Part shown: positions 47,371 through 56,762 of the stretch, one piece after another
How positions within the stretch are numbered: the stretch's first letter is position 1
How the letters are laid out: every line of letters begins with the position of its first letter
Source: Betaproteobacteria bacterium
GTDB lineage: Bacteria; Pseudomonadota; Gammaproteobacteria; Burkholderiales; Casimicrobiaceae
DNA length: 64,000 bases
Assembly: GCA_016192065.1 (NCBI GenBank)
Contig: JACPUX010000001.1
Span: forward strand, 1 to 64,000
Direction: 5' to 3'
Notes under the pieces: model-generated
Seen by the model: the letters and a program-made list of their open reading frames with translations, nothing else
Told to the model about the DNA's origin: nothing
Database searches by the model: none
Made by a program: the position numbers and the translations under genes

Positions 47371-48800
47371 TGGGAAAAATCACGGGTTTTCTCGAACTGC
47401 AACGCATCAAGGAAGCGAGCCTTCCGGTCTCCGAGCGCCTCAAGAACTATCGCGAATTTGTCCAGACGCTCAAGGCGGAGGACGCCTCGCAGCAGGGTGC
47501 GCGCTGCATGGATTGCGGCACGCCGTTCTGCCACACCGGCTGTCCGGTCAACAACGTCATCCCGGACTGGAATGATCTGGTTTACCGCAAGGACTGGCGG
47601 CGCGCGCTCGAGGTGCTGCAGTCGACCAATAATTTCCCCGAGTTCACCGGCAGGGTTTGTCCGGCGCCTTGCGAGGCGGCATGCACGCTCAACATCAACA
47701 ACGAGCCGGTGGGCATCAAGTCGATCGAGCGGTTCATCATCGACAAGGCTTGGGAGGAAGGTTGGGTGGTGCCGCAACCGCCTGCGCGCAAGACTGGAAA
47801 GCGCGTCGCGGTGATCGGTTCCGGCCCCGCCGGACTCGCCTGCGCACAGCAGTTGGCGCGCGCCGGCCACGCTGTCGTGGTTTTCGAGAAGAGCGACCGC
47901 ATTGGCGGCTTAATGCGCTATGGCATTCCGGACTTCAAGCTGGAGAAGCACCATATCGATCGGCGCGTCGAACAGATGGAGGCCGAAGGCGTGGTTTTTC
48001 GGAGCAATCAGCATATCGGCGGCAATGTTCCAGCCAGCCGCATTGCCGCTGAGTACGATGCCGTGGTACTGGCGGGTGGGTCCGAGCTGCCACGCGATTT
48101 GCCTTTGCCGGGGCGCGAGCTCAGCGGCGTTCATTTCGCCATGGACTTCCTGCGCCAGCAGAACAAAGTTGTCGCGGGCGACATCCTGAGTGACGGCATA
48201 CGCGCCACGGGCAAGCATGTGGTAGTGATCGGCGGCGGCGACACCGGCTCCGATTGCGTCGGCACGTCCAACCGCCACGGCGCGCTCTCGGTGACCCAGT
48301 TCGAACTCCTGCCCAAGCCCCCGGTGAGCGAAAACAAGCAACTGTCTTGGCCCTATTGGCCGATGAAGCTGCGCAGCTCGTCCTCGCACGAAGAAGGCTG
48401 CCAGCGCGATTGGTCGGTGGCGACCAAGGCCTTTCTGGGCAAAGAGGGGAGGCTCACCGGCTTGCGGGGCGTTCGGCTGGAATGGTCCGGCGGAAAAATG
48501 AGCGAAGTCACAGGAAGCGAATTCGAGATTCCCGCCGATTTGGTGTTGCTCGCCATGGGATTCGTTTCCCCGGTTCGCCTGGGCCTACTCGAGGCACTCG
48601 GCGTCGATCTGGATGAGCGTCAAAACGCCAAGGCGGGTACCGACGGTCCCACCGCCTATCAGACCAACGTCGCCAAGGTTTTCGCCGCGGGCGACATGCG
48701 ACGCGGCCAGTCGCTCATCGTCTGGGCCATCCGCGAGGGTCGCCAGTGCGCCCGCGCCGTGGACAGGTTCTTGATGGGCGAATCGGAATTGCCGCGTTGA
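47370..48800 (+). CDS. gltD: Glutamate synthase (NADPH) small subunit
   Basis: A 476-residue FAD- and 4Fe-4S-containing subunit that passes electrons from NADPH to GltB. The N-terminal cluster cysteines are in [17 protein letters not shown] and [11 protein letters not shown]. The FAD-binding [18 protein letters not shown] and NADPH-binding [15 protein letters not shown] motifs follow, and the C-terminal [18 protein letters not shown] closes the flavin site. It starts at the last base of gltB and overlaps the hemE start by a few bases. Confidence 0.96.
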
Positions 48801-49945
48801 ACCATTCGCCCCCGGTCGTGCTGCACAACGACACCCTGCTGCGCGCGCTGCTTCGCCAGCCGGTGCCACACACTCCGGTCTGGCTGATGCGCCAGGCCGG
48901 ACGCTACCTGCCCGAATACAACGCCACGCGTGCGCGCGCCGGAAATTTCATGGCCTTATGCAAGAGCCGCGAACTTGCCACCGAGGTGACCTTGCAGCCG
49001 CTCGACCGCTTTGCGCTTGACGCGGCAATCTTGTTTTCCGACATCCTGACCATACCCGACGCCATGGGTCTGGGGTTGAGCTTCGCCGAGGGCGAAGGCC
49101 CGCGCTTCGCCCGCCCGCTGCGCGACGAAGCCGCCATCGCGGCGCTCCGGCCGCCGGCACTGGAAGACCTGCAATACGTCTTTGACGCGGTGGCGAGTAT
49201 CCGCCGCGCGCTGGCCGGGCGCGTGCCGCTGATCGGCTTCGCCGGCAGCCCGTTCACCCTGGCGTGCTACATGATCGAAGGTGGCGGCAGCGGCGATTTC
49301 CGCCAGACCAAGCGGCTCCTCTACACGCGCCCCGAGCTCTTGCATCGCATCCTCCAAATCAACGCCGATGCGGTCACCGCCTACCTCAATGCCCAGATCG
49401 CCGCTGGCGCGCAAGCTGTGATGGTTTTTGACACCTGGGGGGGTGTGCTCACCGGCAAGGCCTATCGCGAGTTCTCGCTCGCCTATCTGAGCCAGATCAT
49501 GGATGGGCTGACTCGTGAAGCTGATGGCCGGATCGTCCCTCGGATCGCCTTCACCAAGGGAGGCGGCCTTTGGCTGGAACAGATGACCGCCATAGGCACC
49601 GACGCCCTGGGTCTCGACTGGACCACCGATCTTGCGGACGCTCGTCGGCGAGTCGGCGCCCGCGTCGCCTTGCAGGGCAACCTTGATCCCATGGTGCTGC
49701 TGGCAGGGCCGGAAGCGGCTGCGGCCGAGGCGCGACGCATCATCGGGGAGTTCGGACCGCACCCCGGCCATGTCTTCAACCTCGGCCATGGCATTGTTCC
49801 GGAAACACCACCCGAAGCGGTCGCCGCCGTGGTCGAGGCGGTTCATTCGAGTAGCTTTCGCCCTGGCCATGAGCAATCGCTCCAGGGAGGGGCTGAAAAG
49901 ATCAAGGTCGGTCATTCCGGGGAAGGGCAGAGTCTAGGGATTTAG
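48797..49945 (+). CDS. hemE: Uroporphyrinogen decarboxylase
   Basis: A 382-residue enzyme that converts uroporphyrinogen III to coproporphyrinogen III in haem synthesis. The signatures are [19 protein letters not shown] near the start and [19 protein letters not shown] in the middle, with the substrate-holding Asp in the FSDIL segment. A TTG at 48797 overlapping the gltD stop was chosen because no ATG lies at the right place; a GTG nine codons later is an alternative. The C-terminus runs about 30 residues beyond the usual end (after VVEAVHSS), with no recognisable motif. Confidence 0.92.
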   Translation: MNHSPPVVLHNDTLLRALLRQPVPHTPVWLMRQAGRYLPEYNATRARAGNFMALCKSRELATEVTLQPLDRFALDAAILFSDILTIPDAMGLGLSFAEGEGPRFARPLRDEAAIAALRPPALEDLQYVFDAVASIRRALAGRVPLIGFAGSPFTLACYMIEGGGSGDFRQTKRLLYTRPELLHRILQINADAVTAYLNAQIAAGAQAVMVFDTWGGVLTGKAYREFSLAYLSQIMDGLTREADGRIVPRIAFTKGGGLWLEQMTAIGTDALGLDWTTDLADARRRVGARVALQGNLDPMVLLAGPEAAAAEARRIIGEFGPHPGHVFNLGHGIVPETPPEAVAAVVEAVHSSSFRPGHEQSLQGGAEKIKVGHSGEGQSLGI

Positions 49946-50320
49946 ACGACCCCGGCGGCCTTCAGCGTGGCAGCCTGGATCAGCGCTTTCTCGAGCCACC
50001 AGTCGCCAAGGTGGACGCCACCGCGCCCGCAAAAGAGGGCTTGACAAAGTCACCGGCCCGGAGCGCCAAGCCTTGATTATGCACAAGGCGGCTCGCCCCT
50101 TACCGTCTTGCGCAGTGCAACATCAGCAATATCAAGCACCTATTCCATGTCTATGATTCATAAGAGGTATGTGGGCTGCTCAAACTTCGGTCAAGGCCGG
50201 GCCAAGCAAGAACGATCGGCCCTTCGGCGCCGGCCCAAGCGATTTGCTCACATACTTATCCACAGAATCTGTGGGTAAACGCAAATTGATTGCGAAATTA
50301 GCGTCTTGCTCGCATAAGCT
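49946..50320. promoter_or_regulatory. Intergenic region before priA with DnaA-box-like sites
   Basis: These 375 bp hold no gene. Three DnaA-box-like sites are present: TTATGCACA at 50077-50085, TTATCCACA (perfect consensus) at 50256-50264, and its inverted neighbour TGTGGGTAA at 50270-50278, which reads TTACCCACA on the minus strand. The last two form a palindromic pair five bases apart, about 45 bp before the priA start. The priA promoter should lie here. Confidence 0.55.
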
Positions 50321-52546
50321 ATGAGGAGAGCTGAGGTATCGCGGCCAAGTGCGGTTGCGACCGGCCTGCAGGGCACCCCCGATGCCACCTGGAAGCCGTT
50401 CCGAGTGGCCTTGCCGCTGCCTCTGGATGGCTGCTATGACTATCTTGCTCCCCCGCAAACACCACCAGGCGCGATCGTCACCATAACTTTCGGACGCCAG
50501 CGCCACCATGGCGTAGTGCTGGAACCTGCCTCTGCGCCGCCAGGCAAGTATCAGATCCATCCCCTCGATGCGCTCTGGGGGGAGCCCTGGGTACTGCCGG
50601 CGGAGTTGCTCGATCTCGGCCGGCAAGTCGCCCGCTACTACCAGTCACCGCTGGGCATGGTGCTGGCGCAAATGCTGCCGCCCCAATTCCGTGGCGACCT
50701 GCATTCGCGGGTTGCGTCCACCGCTTGGCGCCTCACCTCGGCCGGCGCTCTGGCGCTCGCTGGGCTTCCCGCGCGTGCCTGGGCGCAGCGGCGTGTCGCT
50801 GGAGCGCTGCGCGAGGGCCCGGTGCCACGGAGCGTCCTGGTGGCGATGGTCAACGATGGTCAGAAACTGTTCCGCCGCTGGGAGCAGTCAGGGTGGATCG
50901 AAGCGGTCGAAGCTCCCCTTCCGGCATCCACCCAACTCCAGCTCACACCCCGGCAAGTTGCCTGCTTAGCCGCGCTCAGGGCGGCACCCCAAGGCACGCC
51001 CGGCCTGCTCCACGGCATCACCGGAAGCGGCAAGACCGAGATCTATCTGGCCCTGGCCATGGAGCTGGCCGCCAGCGGACGACAGACGCTGCTCTTGGTC
51101 CCGGAGATCAATCTCACCCCTCAGCTCGAACAGCGCCTGCGCGAGCGCGCGCCGTCGCTACGCCTCGCTGTGCTGCACAGCGGACTCGCCACAGGCGAGC
51201 GGGCGCGCGCCTGGGCCGCGGCGGCTCGGGGGGAACCGGATCTTTTGCTGGGCACACGACTGGCAATTTTCGCCCCCGCCCCGCGGCTGGGGGCGATCAT
51301 CCTCGACGAGGAGCAGGACGGATCCTACAAGCAGGGCGAGGGCGTACGCTACCACGCCCGCGAAGTCGCACTCTTCCGTGGCGCGCTCGGTCCAGCACAG
51401 GTGGTCTTCGGATCCGCCACGCCCTCGCTGGAGACCTACGCCCGCGCCGAAACCGGTCGCTACTTGCGCGTCTCACTCGAGGAACGCGCCGTCGCCGGCG
51501 CCGCGCTCCCGGCGGTGCGTCTTGCACCGTTGCCTGCGGACGCCAGCGCTCCCGTGGGCAAAGAGTTGCTGGAGGCGGTCCAGCATCGGCTCGCCCAGGG
51601 CGAGCAGAGCCTCCTCTTCATCAATCGACGTGGCTACGCCCCAGTGCTGCGTTGCCGGTCCTGTGGCTGGGAGGCACCCTGCCCGCACTGCAGCGCGCGC
51701 CTGGTGGTCCATCTGGCCGCCGGCCAGGTCTGCTGTCACCACTGCGGACATCAGCGACCCATACCGCGCGTCTGCCCGGATTGCGGCAATCTCGACCTTC
51801 TGCCTCGCGGGTTCGGCACGCAGCGACTGGAAGAGCAACTCGCCGCTCTTTTGCCGGGCGCGCGGGTCTTGCGTATCGACCGCGACTCGACCCGCCGGCG
51901 CCATGCCTGGGTGGAAATGCTGGCGCAAATCAAGCGAGGCGAGGCCCAGGTTTTGGTCGGAACACAGATGCTCGCCAAGGGGCACGACTTCCCGAACGTA
52001 ACCCTGGTAGGCGTGCTGGGTGCGGACAACGCGTTCTTCAGCGCCGACTTCCGCGCGACGGAACGCCTCCTCGCCCAGTTGCTTCAAGTGGCGGGGCGCG
52101 CCGGGCGCGCCGAGAAGCCCGGCGAGGTGCTGGTGCAGACCGCTTTCCCGCAGCACCCCCTGCTGCGCGCGGTACTGCAACACGATTACGCGGCGGGCGT
52201 ACGCGTGTTGCTTGCCGAGCGGCGGGCTGCCGCGCTGCCCCCCTACTCGCATCTCGCACTGCTGCACGCCGAGGGGCCCCACCGTGCCGCCGTGGAGGCG
52301 TTTCTGCACCGAGCGCATCAACTCGCCCAGGGGCACGCCGTCACCTTCGGCGCACAAGTCGAGGTCTACCCCCCCATGCCCAGCGCTCTGGCGCGCCGCG
52401 CCGGCATCGAGCGTGGACAGCTGCTGGTGCAGGGCAGCTCGCGACGCGCCTTGGCCAGCTATCTCGCGGCCTGGCGCGAGGGCTTGCACGCCGAGCCGGC
52501 GCGAGTGCGTTGGTTTCTGGATGTCGATCCCATCGATTTCGCTTGA
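50321..52546 (+). CDS. priA: Primosomal protein N' (replication restart helicase PriA)
   Basis: A 741-residue 3'-5' DNA helicase that reloads the replisome at stalled forks. The N-terminal 3'-DNA-binding domain (VALPLPLDGCYDYLAP) is followed by the helicase core with Walker A GITGSGKTE, DEEQ in ILDEEQDGSYK, FGSATPSLET, and the paired zinc-binding cysteine groups (CRSCGWEAPCPHC and CCHHCGHQRPIPRVCPDC). The C-terminal GTQMLAKGHDFPNVTLV and QVAGRAGRAEKPG motifs complete the helicase. No strong ribosome-binding site is visible at the ATG. Confidence 0.95.
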   Translation: MRRAEVSRPSAVATGLQGTPDATWKPFRVALPLPLDGCYDYLAPPQTPPGAIVTITFGRQRHHGVVLEPASAPPGKYQIHPLDALWGEPWVLPAELLDLGRQVARYYQSPLGMVLAQMLPPQFRGDLHSRVASTAWRLTSAGALALAGLPARAWAQRRVAGALREGPVPRSVLVAMVNDGQKLFRRWEQSGWIEAVEAPLPASTQLQLTPRQVACLAALRAAPQGTPGLLHGITGSGKTEIYLALAMELAASGRQTLLLVPEINLTPQLEQRLRERAPSLRLAVLHSGLATGERARAWAAAARGEPDLLLGTRLAIFAPAPRLGAIILDEEQDGSYKQGEGVRYHAREVALFRGALGPAQVVFGSATPSLETYARAETGRYLRVSLEERAVAGAALPAVRLAPLPADASAPVGKELLEAVQHRLAQGEQSLLFINRRGYAPVLRCRSCGWEAPCPHCSARLVVHLAAGQVCCHHCGHQRPIPRVCPDCGNLDLLPRGFGTQRLEEQLAALLPGARVLRIDRDSTRRRHAWVEMLAQIKRGEAQVLVGTQMLAKGHDFPNVTLVGVLGADNAFFSADFRATERLLAQLLQVAGRAGRAEKPGEVLVQTAFPQHPLLRAVLQHDYAAGVRVLLAERRAAALPPYSHLALLHAEGPHRAAVEAFLHRAHQLAQGHAVTFGAQVEVYPPMPSALARRAGIERGQLLVQGSSRRALASYLAAWREGLHAEPARVRWFLDVDPIDFA

Positions 52547-52628
52547 GCGGCCATGAAAGCCGTCGCGAGCAACCGGATCGCTTGCCGCCGTGGTGCTCGA
52601 CGGTTTCTTCAGCGACGCCGAAGCCACG

Positions 52629-52634
52629 TATAAT
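52629..52634 (+). promoter_or_regulatory. Candidate -10 element for argS
   Basis: A perfect TATAAT lies 77 bp before the argS start in the priA-argS gap. The -35 region at the right distance is poor, so this is a weak promoter call. Confidence 0.3.
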
Positions 52635-52711
52635 TCCAGCCTCACCCACGCGCTTGGCGCCCGACTTCTAATCCGGCGAGTCGAGGGCTGGGCGAATCCC
52701 AATTGATTTCG

Positions 52712-54376
52712 ATGATGTTGACTGAATACTCTCCCCCCTTTGATCTCAAGCACGAATTGGCCGACTGGCTGGCCGTGGGCGTTGCCGCTCTCGGTTCTGA
52801 TCTGGTGCCGGAACACCTTTTGCTGGAGCGACCCAAGCAAGCCGAGCACGGCGACTACGCCACCAACATCGCCATGCAACTCGCGCGCAAACTGCGGCGC
52901 AACCCCCGCGAGGTCGCCCAGGCGATCTGTGCCGCCTTGCCACCTTCGCGCTGGGTCGAGAAGGTAGAAATCGCCGGCGCCGGCTTTATCAACTTGCGCC
53001 TCACCGCGGCCGCCCATCAGCGGGTCGTAGTTGCGATCGTCGAGGCCGACACTCGCTTCGGCCGCGGCAGTTTCGGCGAAGGCAAGCCGGTGATGATTGA
53101 GTTCGTTTCCGCCAATCCCACCGGCCCCCTGCATGTCGGCCATGGCCGCGGGGCCGCTGTGGGCGACGCGCTCGCCACCTTGCTCGAATGGCAGGACTGG
53201 CAGGTCCATCGCGAGTTCTACTACAACGATGCCGGAGCGCAGATCACCAATCTTGCGCGCTCCGTGCAGGCCCGTGTACGCCAGCTTCGGGAACCGGATG
53301 CACCTTTTCCGGAAGATGGCTACCACGGCGAGTACATCCGCGAGTTGGCCGGCGCATACCGCGAAGCCTTTCCCGATGACCCTCGGGCCAATGATCTGGA
53401 AGAAATCACCCGCTACGCCGTCAAGGCGCTGCGGGCCGAGCAGGACCAGGATCTGACCGCCTTTGGAGTACGCTTCGATCGCTATTTCCTGGAAAGCTCG
53501 CTGTATGGCGATGGGCGGGTGGAGGATGTGGTCCAGCGCTTGATCACCAAGGGCAAGACCTACGTTCAGGACGACGCTTTATGGCTGCGCACCACCTCGT
53601 TCGGCGACGACAAGGACCGCGTGATGAAGAAGAGCGACGGGACCTACACTTACTTCGTGCCCGATGTCGCATACCATCTAACCAAGTGGGAGAGGGGTTT
53701 CCAGCGCGTCATCAATGAGCAGGGGGCCGACCACCATTCGACCATCACGCGCGTGCGGGCGGGCCTTCAGGCGCTCGACCTGGGCATTCCCGAGAGTTAC
53801 CCTGAATACGTGCTGCACCAGATGGTGACAGTCATGCGCGGCGGCGAGGAAGTGAAGATTTCTAAGCGTGCCGGCAGTTACGTCACCGTACGCGAGCTGG
53901 TCGACGAGGTCGGCCGCGACGCGGTCCGTTTCTTCTTCCTCATGCGCAAGCACGATTCGCAGCTCACCTTCGACATCGACCTCGCTCGCTCACAGTCCGA
54001 GGAAAATCCGGTCTATTACGTGCAATACGCCCATGCGCGGATTTGTAGCGTCTTGCGCCAGGCTGGTGTCCACGCCGACGAGCTGCGTGGAGTGGACCTC
54101 GCGCCCCTCACCGGCCCCTATGAATTCGCGGTGCTGCGGCGTCTGGCCGATTTCCCCGAGGTGCTGGCGAACGCGGCGCGAGAACTGGCGCCGCATTTGA
54201 TTCCCTTCTATTTGCGAGAGCTGGCCGCGGATTTTCACAGCTACTATAATGCTTGCCACTTCCTGGTACCCGACGCCGGTCTACGCCAAGCGCGGCTGGC
54301 ACTGGTGGCGGCAACCGGGAAGGTGCTTCGCAATGGCCTGGCAGTCTTGGGCGTAGGTGCGCCGGAATCGATGTAA
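52712..54376 (+). CDS. argS: Arginyl-tRNA synthetase
   Basis: A 554-residue class I aminoacyl-tRNA synthetase. The N-terminal Add1 domain is followed by the HIGH-type motif in [20 protein letters not shown] replaced as usual by the [12 protein letters not shown] segment, and the anticodon-binding domain with [19 protein letters not shown]. The frame opens at a TTG slightly upstream; ATG at 52712 or 52715 fits better. Confidence 0.95.
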   Translation: MMLTEYSPPFDLKHELADWLAVGVAALGSDLVPEHLLLERPKQAEHGDYATNIAMQLARKLRRNPREVAQAICAALPPSRWVEKVEIAGAGFINLRLTAAAHQRVVVAIVEADTRFGRGSFGEGKPVMIEFVSANPTGPLHVGHGRGAAVGDALATLLEWQDWQVHREFYYNDAGAQITNLARSVQARVRQLREPDAPFPEDGYHGEYIRELAGAYREAFPDDPRANDLEEITRYAVKALRAEQDQDLTAFGVRFDRYFLESSLYGDGRVEDVVQRLITKGKTYVQDDALWLRTTSFGDDKDRVMKKSDGTYTYFVPDVAYHLTKWERGFQRVINEQGADHHSTITRVRAGLQALDLGIPESYPEYVLHQMVTVMRGGEEVKISKRAGSYVTVRELVDEVGRDAVRFFFLMRKHDSQLTFDIDLARSQSEENPVYYVQYAHARICSVLRQAGVHADELRGVDLAPLTGPYEFAVLRRLADFPEVLANAARELAPHLIPFYLRELAADFHSYYNACHFLVPDAGLRQARLALVAATGKVLRNGLAVLGVGAPESM

Positions 54377-54450
54377 ACGGCAAACCACGCGCGGCGTTTT
54401 CGCAGAATGCACAAGGTCGCGCGAGCGGACCGAACCTAGGGATGGCAACG

Positions 54451-55086
54451 ATGACCCGTGACTATCGGGGAAAGACAAGGCAGCGCAAGGCCACACCCGG
54501 AAGATCGGGCGGCGGAACCTTGCTGGGAGTATTTATCGGTCTCATCCTCGGCTTGGGCATCGCCGCTGGGGTTTTCTACTACATCTCGCGCAGCCCGAGC
54601 CCCTTTCAAGCCGCGCCCGCCAGCGCGCCCAAGAATGGCCCTGCACGCCCCGACGCAGGCGGCCCCGCCGCCAATGCGGGGGCCGAGAAGCCCCGCTTTG
54701 ATTTCTATAAGATCCTGCCCGGCGCCGACGAGGCGAGATCGCCGAGCGGCGAGCGCAGGTCGAGCGAGACCAAGCCCGCAGAGACCAAGGTGGCGGATCC
54801 AGACAAACCCACCGAGGGCAAGCTGCCCAAGCCCGCCCTGGCAAAGCCGGGTGAACAGTTTTTTCTGCAAGTCGGTTCGTTTGCGAACCCCGCTGATGCG
54901 GAAAACGAGAAAGCAAGGCTTGCACTTCTAGGCTTCGAGGCCAGCATTCAAACGGCCACCCTGGTGGATAAGGGGCAGCGCCATCGCGTGCGTCTGGGGC
55001 CATTCAACTCCGCCGAGGAAATGAACCGTAACAAGGCCGAGCTCGCCAGGCGCGGGGTAGAGGCGACCGTGATCAAGAACCCTTGA
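54451..55086 (+). CDS. SPOR-domain membrane protein (cell-division type)
   Basis: A 211-residue protein with a basic cytoplasmic start (MTRDYRGKTRQRK), one membrane helix (LLGVFIGLILGLGIAAGVFYYI) and a Pro/Ala/Lys-rich linker. A C-terminal SPOR domain of about 75 residues follows (FFLQVGSFANPADAENEKARLALLGFEA, then VRLGPFNSAEEMNRNKAELARRG). SPOR domains bind denuded septal peptidoglycan, so the protein is probably septal, like FtsN. The start at 54451 was preferred for its AGGGAT site; ATG at 54442 is possible. The argS-SPOR-dsbA order is common in betaproteobacteria. Confidence 0.88.
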   Translation: MTRDYRGKTRQRKATPGRSGGGTLLGVFIGLILGLGIAAGVFYYISRSPSPFQAAPASAPKNGPARPDAGGPAANAGAEKPRFDFYKILPGADEARSPSGERRSSETKPAETKVADPDKPTEGKLPKPALAKPGEQFFLQVGSFANPADAENEKARLALLGFEASIQTATLVDKGQRHRVRLGPFNSAEEMNRNKAELARRGVEATVIKNP

Positions 55087-55179
55087 GCCCGCGCCGGGTC
55101 CTATCGCCGGAGCACAAGTTTTTCGGTGGTAAAGTCCGGCTTTCCCCCGTTTCCGTTTAATCAACTTGCCGAGGTCCTC

Positions 55180-55827
55180 ATGCCCCGCACCATCCAATCT
55201 CTGTCCAGGCTGCTCACCGTGCTGCTGGCGCTGGTCACCGGTTTCGCCAACGCCCAAGAGCCCCAGGAGGGACGGCATTATCAGCGCATCAAGAACGCGC
55301 AGCCGGTGGAAACCGGCAAGAAGATCGAAGTCATCGAGTTCTTCTCCTATGGGTGCCCGCACTGCGCGAGTCTCGAGCCCTTCATCAGCCCGTGGTCAAA
55401 GAAACTCCCCGCCGACGTTCAGTTCCGACGCGTTCCGGTGTTGTTTCAAACCCCATGGATCAACCTCGCCAAGATCTATTTCACCCTGGAGACGCTTGGT
55501 GTTGAGGAACGGTACTCCCAGGCGGTTTTCGACGCCTTGCACCGGGAGCGCGTCGCCATCCACCAGGAGCCCGCGTTTCTCGACTGGGCCGCGAAGAAAG
55601 GCTTGGACCGCGAGAAGGTGGCGGGGGTCTTCGCTTCGTTTTCGGTCAACAGCAGCGTCTCCCGCGCGCGCGCGCAAGGTGCGGCCTATCGCGTACAGGG
55701 CGTGCCTATGATCATTGTCGACGGCAAGTTCATGACCGACGTTGAGATGAACGGTGGCAACGAACAAATGCTCAGAGTGGTCGAGCAACTGATCACCAAG
55801 GCCAGAGCGGAGCGCGGCACGCGTTGA
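55180..55827 (+). CDS. dsbA: Periplasmic thiol:disulfide interchange protein DsbA
   Basis: A 215-residue exported oxidoreductase that introduces disulfides into periplasmic proteins. A signal peptide (LLTVLLALVTGFANA) is followed by a thioredoxin fold with an inserted helical domain. The active site is C-P-H-C in FFSYGCPHCASLEPF and the cis-proline loop is in VQGVPMIIVDGK. ATG at 55180 follows a GAGG site. Confidence 0.94.
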   Translation: MPRTIQSLSRLLTVLLALVTGFANAQEPQEGRHYQRIKNAQPVETGKKIEVIEFFSYGCPHCASLEPFISPWSKKLPADVQFRRVPVLFQTPWINLAKIYFTLETLGVEERYSQAVFDALHRERVAIHQEPAFLDWAAKKGLDREKVAGVFASFSVNSSVSRARAQGAAYRVQGVPMIIVDGKFMTDVEMNGGNEQMLRVVEQLITKARAERGTR

Positions 55828-55879
55828 TCGCCAGGGCCCGCTGGTATGCCTGCCCCAAACGCCCTTCCGGCGGAGGAGC

Positions 55880-56716
55880 ATGAGCATGGGGCCTGGCCCG
55901 CTCCAGCGTTTGAACCGCACCGCCTTAGCGCCTCCGGGGAGGGCCGCTGAGGCACCTCGAATATTCATTACCGGAGCCAGCGCCGGCATCGGCGCCGCGC
56001 TGGCCCGGCAATACGCCCGTGAGGGCGCTGTGCTCGGTCTGTTTGCCCGCCGCGCAAATCTGCTTGATGCATTGGCGGCGGAACTGAGTCCGGCATCGGT
56101 GGCTACCTATGCCGGGGACGTGCGCCATCCGGAGGCGCTCGCCAGAGCCGCCACCGATTTCCTCACGCGGTTCGGCGCACCAGATATTGTCATCGCCAAC
56201 GCCGGGATCAGTTACGGCACTTTGACCGAATGCCCGGAGGATCGCGCGGCCTTTGCCGAGATCTTCGCCGTCAATGTATTGGGGCTCGTTCACACCTTTC
56301 AGCCCTTCCTGCACGCCATGCGCGACCGCGGCGAAGGTTGCCTGGCGGGCGTGGCGAGCGTGGCTGGGTTTCGCGGCCTTCCCGGCGCCGGCGCCTACAG
56401 CGCCTCGAAAGCCGCCGCCATCACCTACCTCGAAAGCCTGCGCGTCGAACTGCGCGGCAGCGGGGTGTCGGTCCATACCATTTGTCCGGGCTACGTCGAC
56501 ACCGCCATGACCCGGAGCAACCCCTATGCCATGCCCTTCCTGCTCTCCGCCGACCAGGCGGCGCGCCGCATCGCGCGCAGCCTGCGTGGTGGGCAGAGCT
56601 TTCAGGTGCTGCCCTGGCAGATGGCCGTGGTCGGGTGGTTCTTGCGCCGTTTGCCCAATCCTGTGTACGACCGGCTGTTCGCGCACGCGCCGCGCAAGCC
56701 ACGCCTCGTCGAATAA
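55880..56716 (+). CDS. Short-chain dehydrogenase/reductase
   Basis: A 278-residue NAD(P)-dependent oxidoreductase with the Rossmann motif TGASAGIGA at about residue 31, NAGIS, the catalytic Ser in VASVAGFRG and the YSASK (YxxxK) motif. After the core, a C-terminal part (FQVLPWQMAVVGWFLRRLPNPVYDRLFAH) looks amphipathic and may touch the membrane. It follows dsbA by 52 bp with a strong GGAGGAG site. The substrate cannot be read from the sequence. Confidence 0.88.
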   Translation: MSMGPGPLQRLNRTALAPPGRAAEAPRIFITGASAGIGAALARQYAREGAVLGLFARRANLLDALAAELSPASVATYAGDVRHPEALARAATDFLTRFGAPDIVIANAGISYGTLTECPEDRAAFAEIFAVNVLGLVHTFQPFLHAMRDRGEGCLAGVASVAGFRGLPGAGAYSASKAAAITYLESLRVELRGSGVSVHTICPGYVDTAMTRSNPYAMPFLLSADQAARRIARSLRGGQSFQVLPWQMAVVGWFLRRLPNPVYDRLFAHAPRKPRLVE

Positions 56717-56719
56717 AAA

Positions 56720-56743
56720 AAGGCCGCGGGTCAGCGCGGCCTT
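56720..56743 (-). terminator. Rho-independent terminator of the esterase gene
   Basis: A nine-pair stem (AAGGCCGCG/CGCGGCCTT) with a six-base loop is followed, on the minus strand, by seven T. It lies 20 bp beyond the esterase stop codon and also separates it from the convergent dehydrogenase gene. Confidence 0.85.
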
Positions 56744-56762
56744 CGAGGAGAGTCGGGGCGAT

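Noticed and set aside
49946..50320. Chromosomal origin of replication
   Set aside because: DnaA boxes are present but only three, with no AT-rich unwinding block and no dnaA, dnaN or rpmH neighbours.
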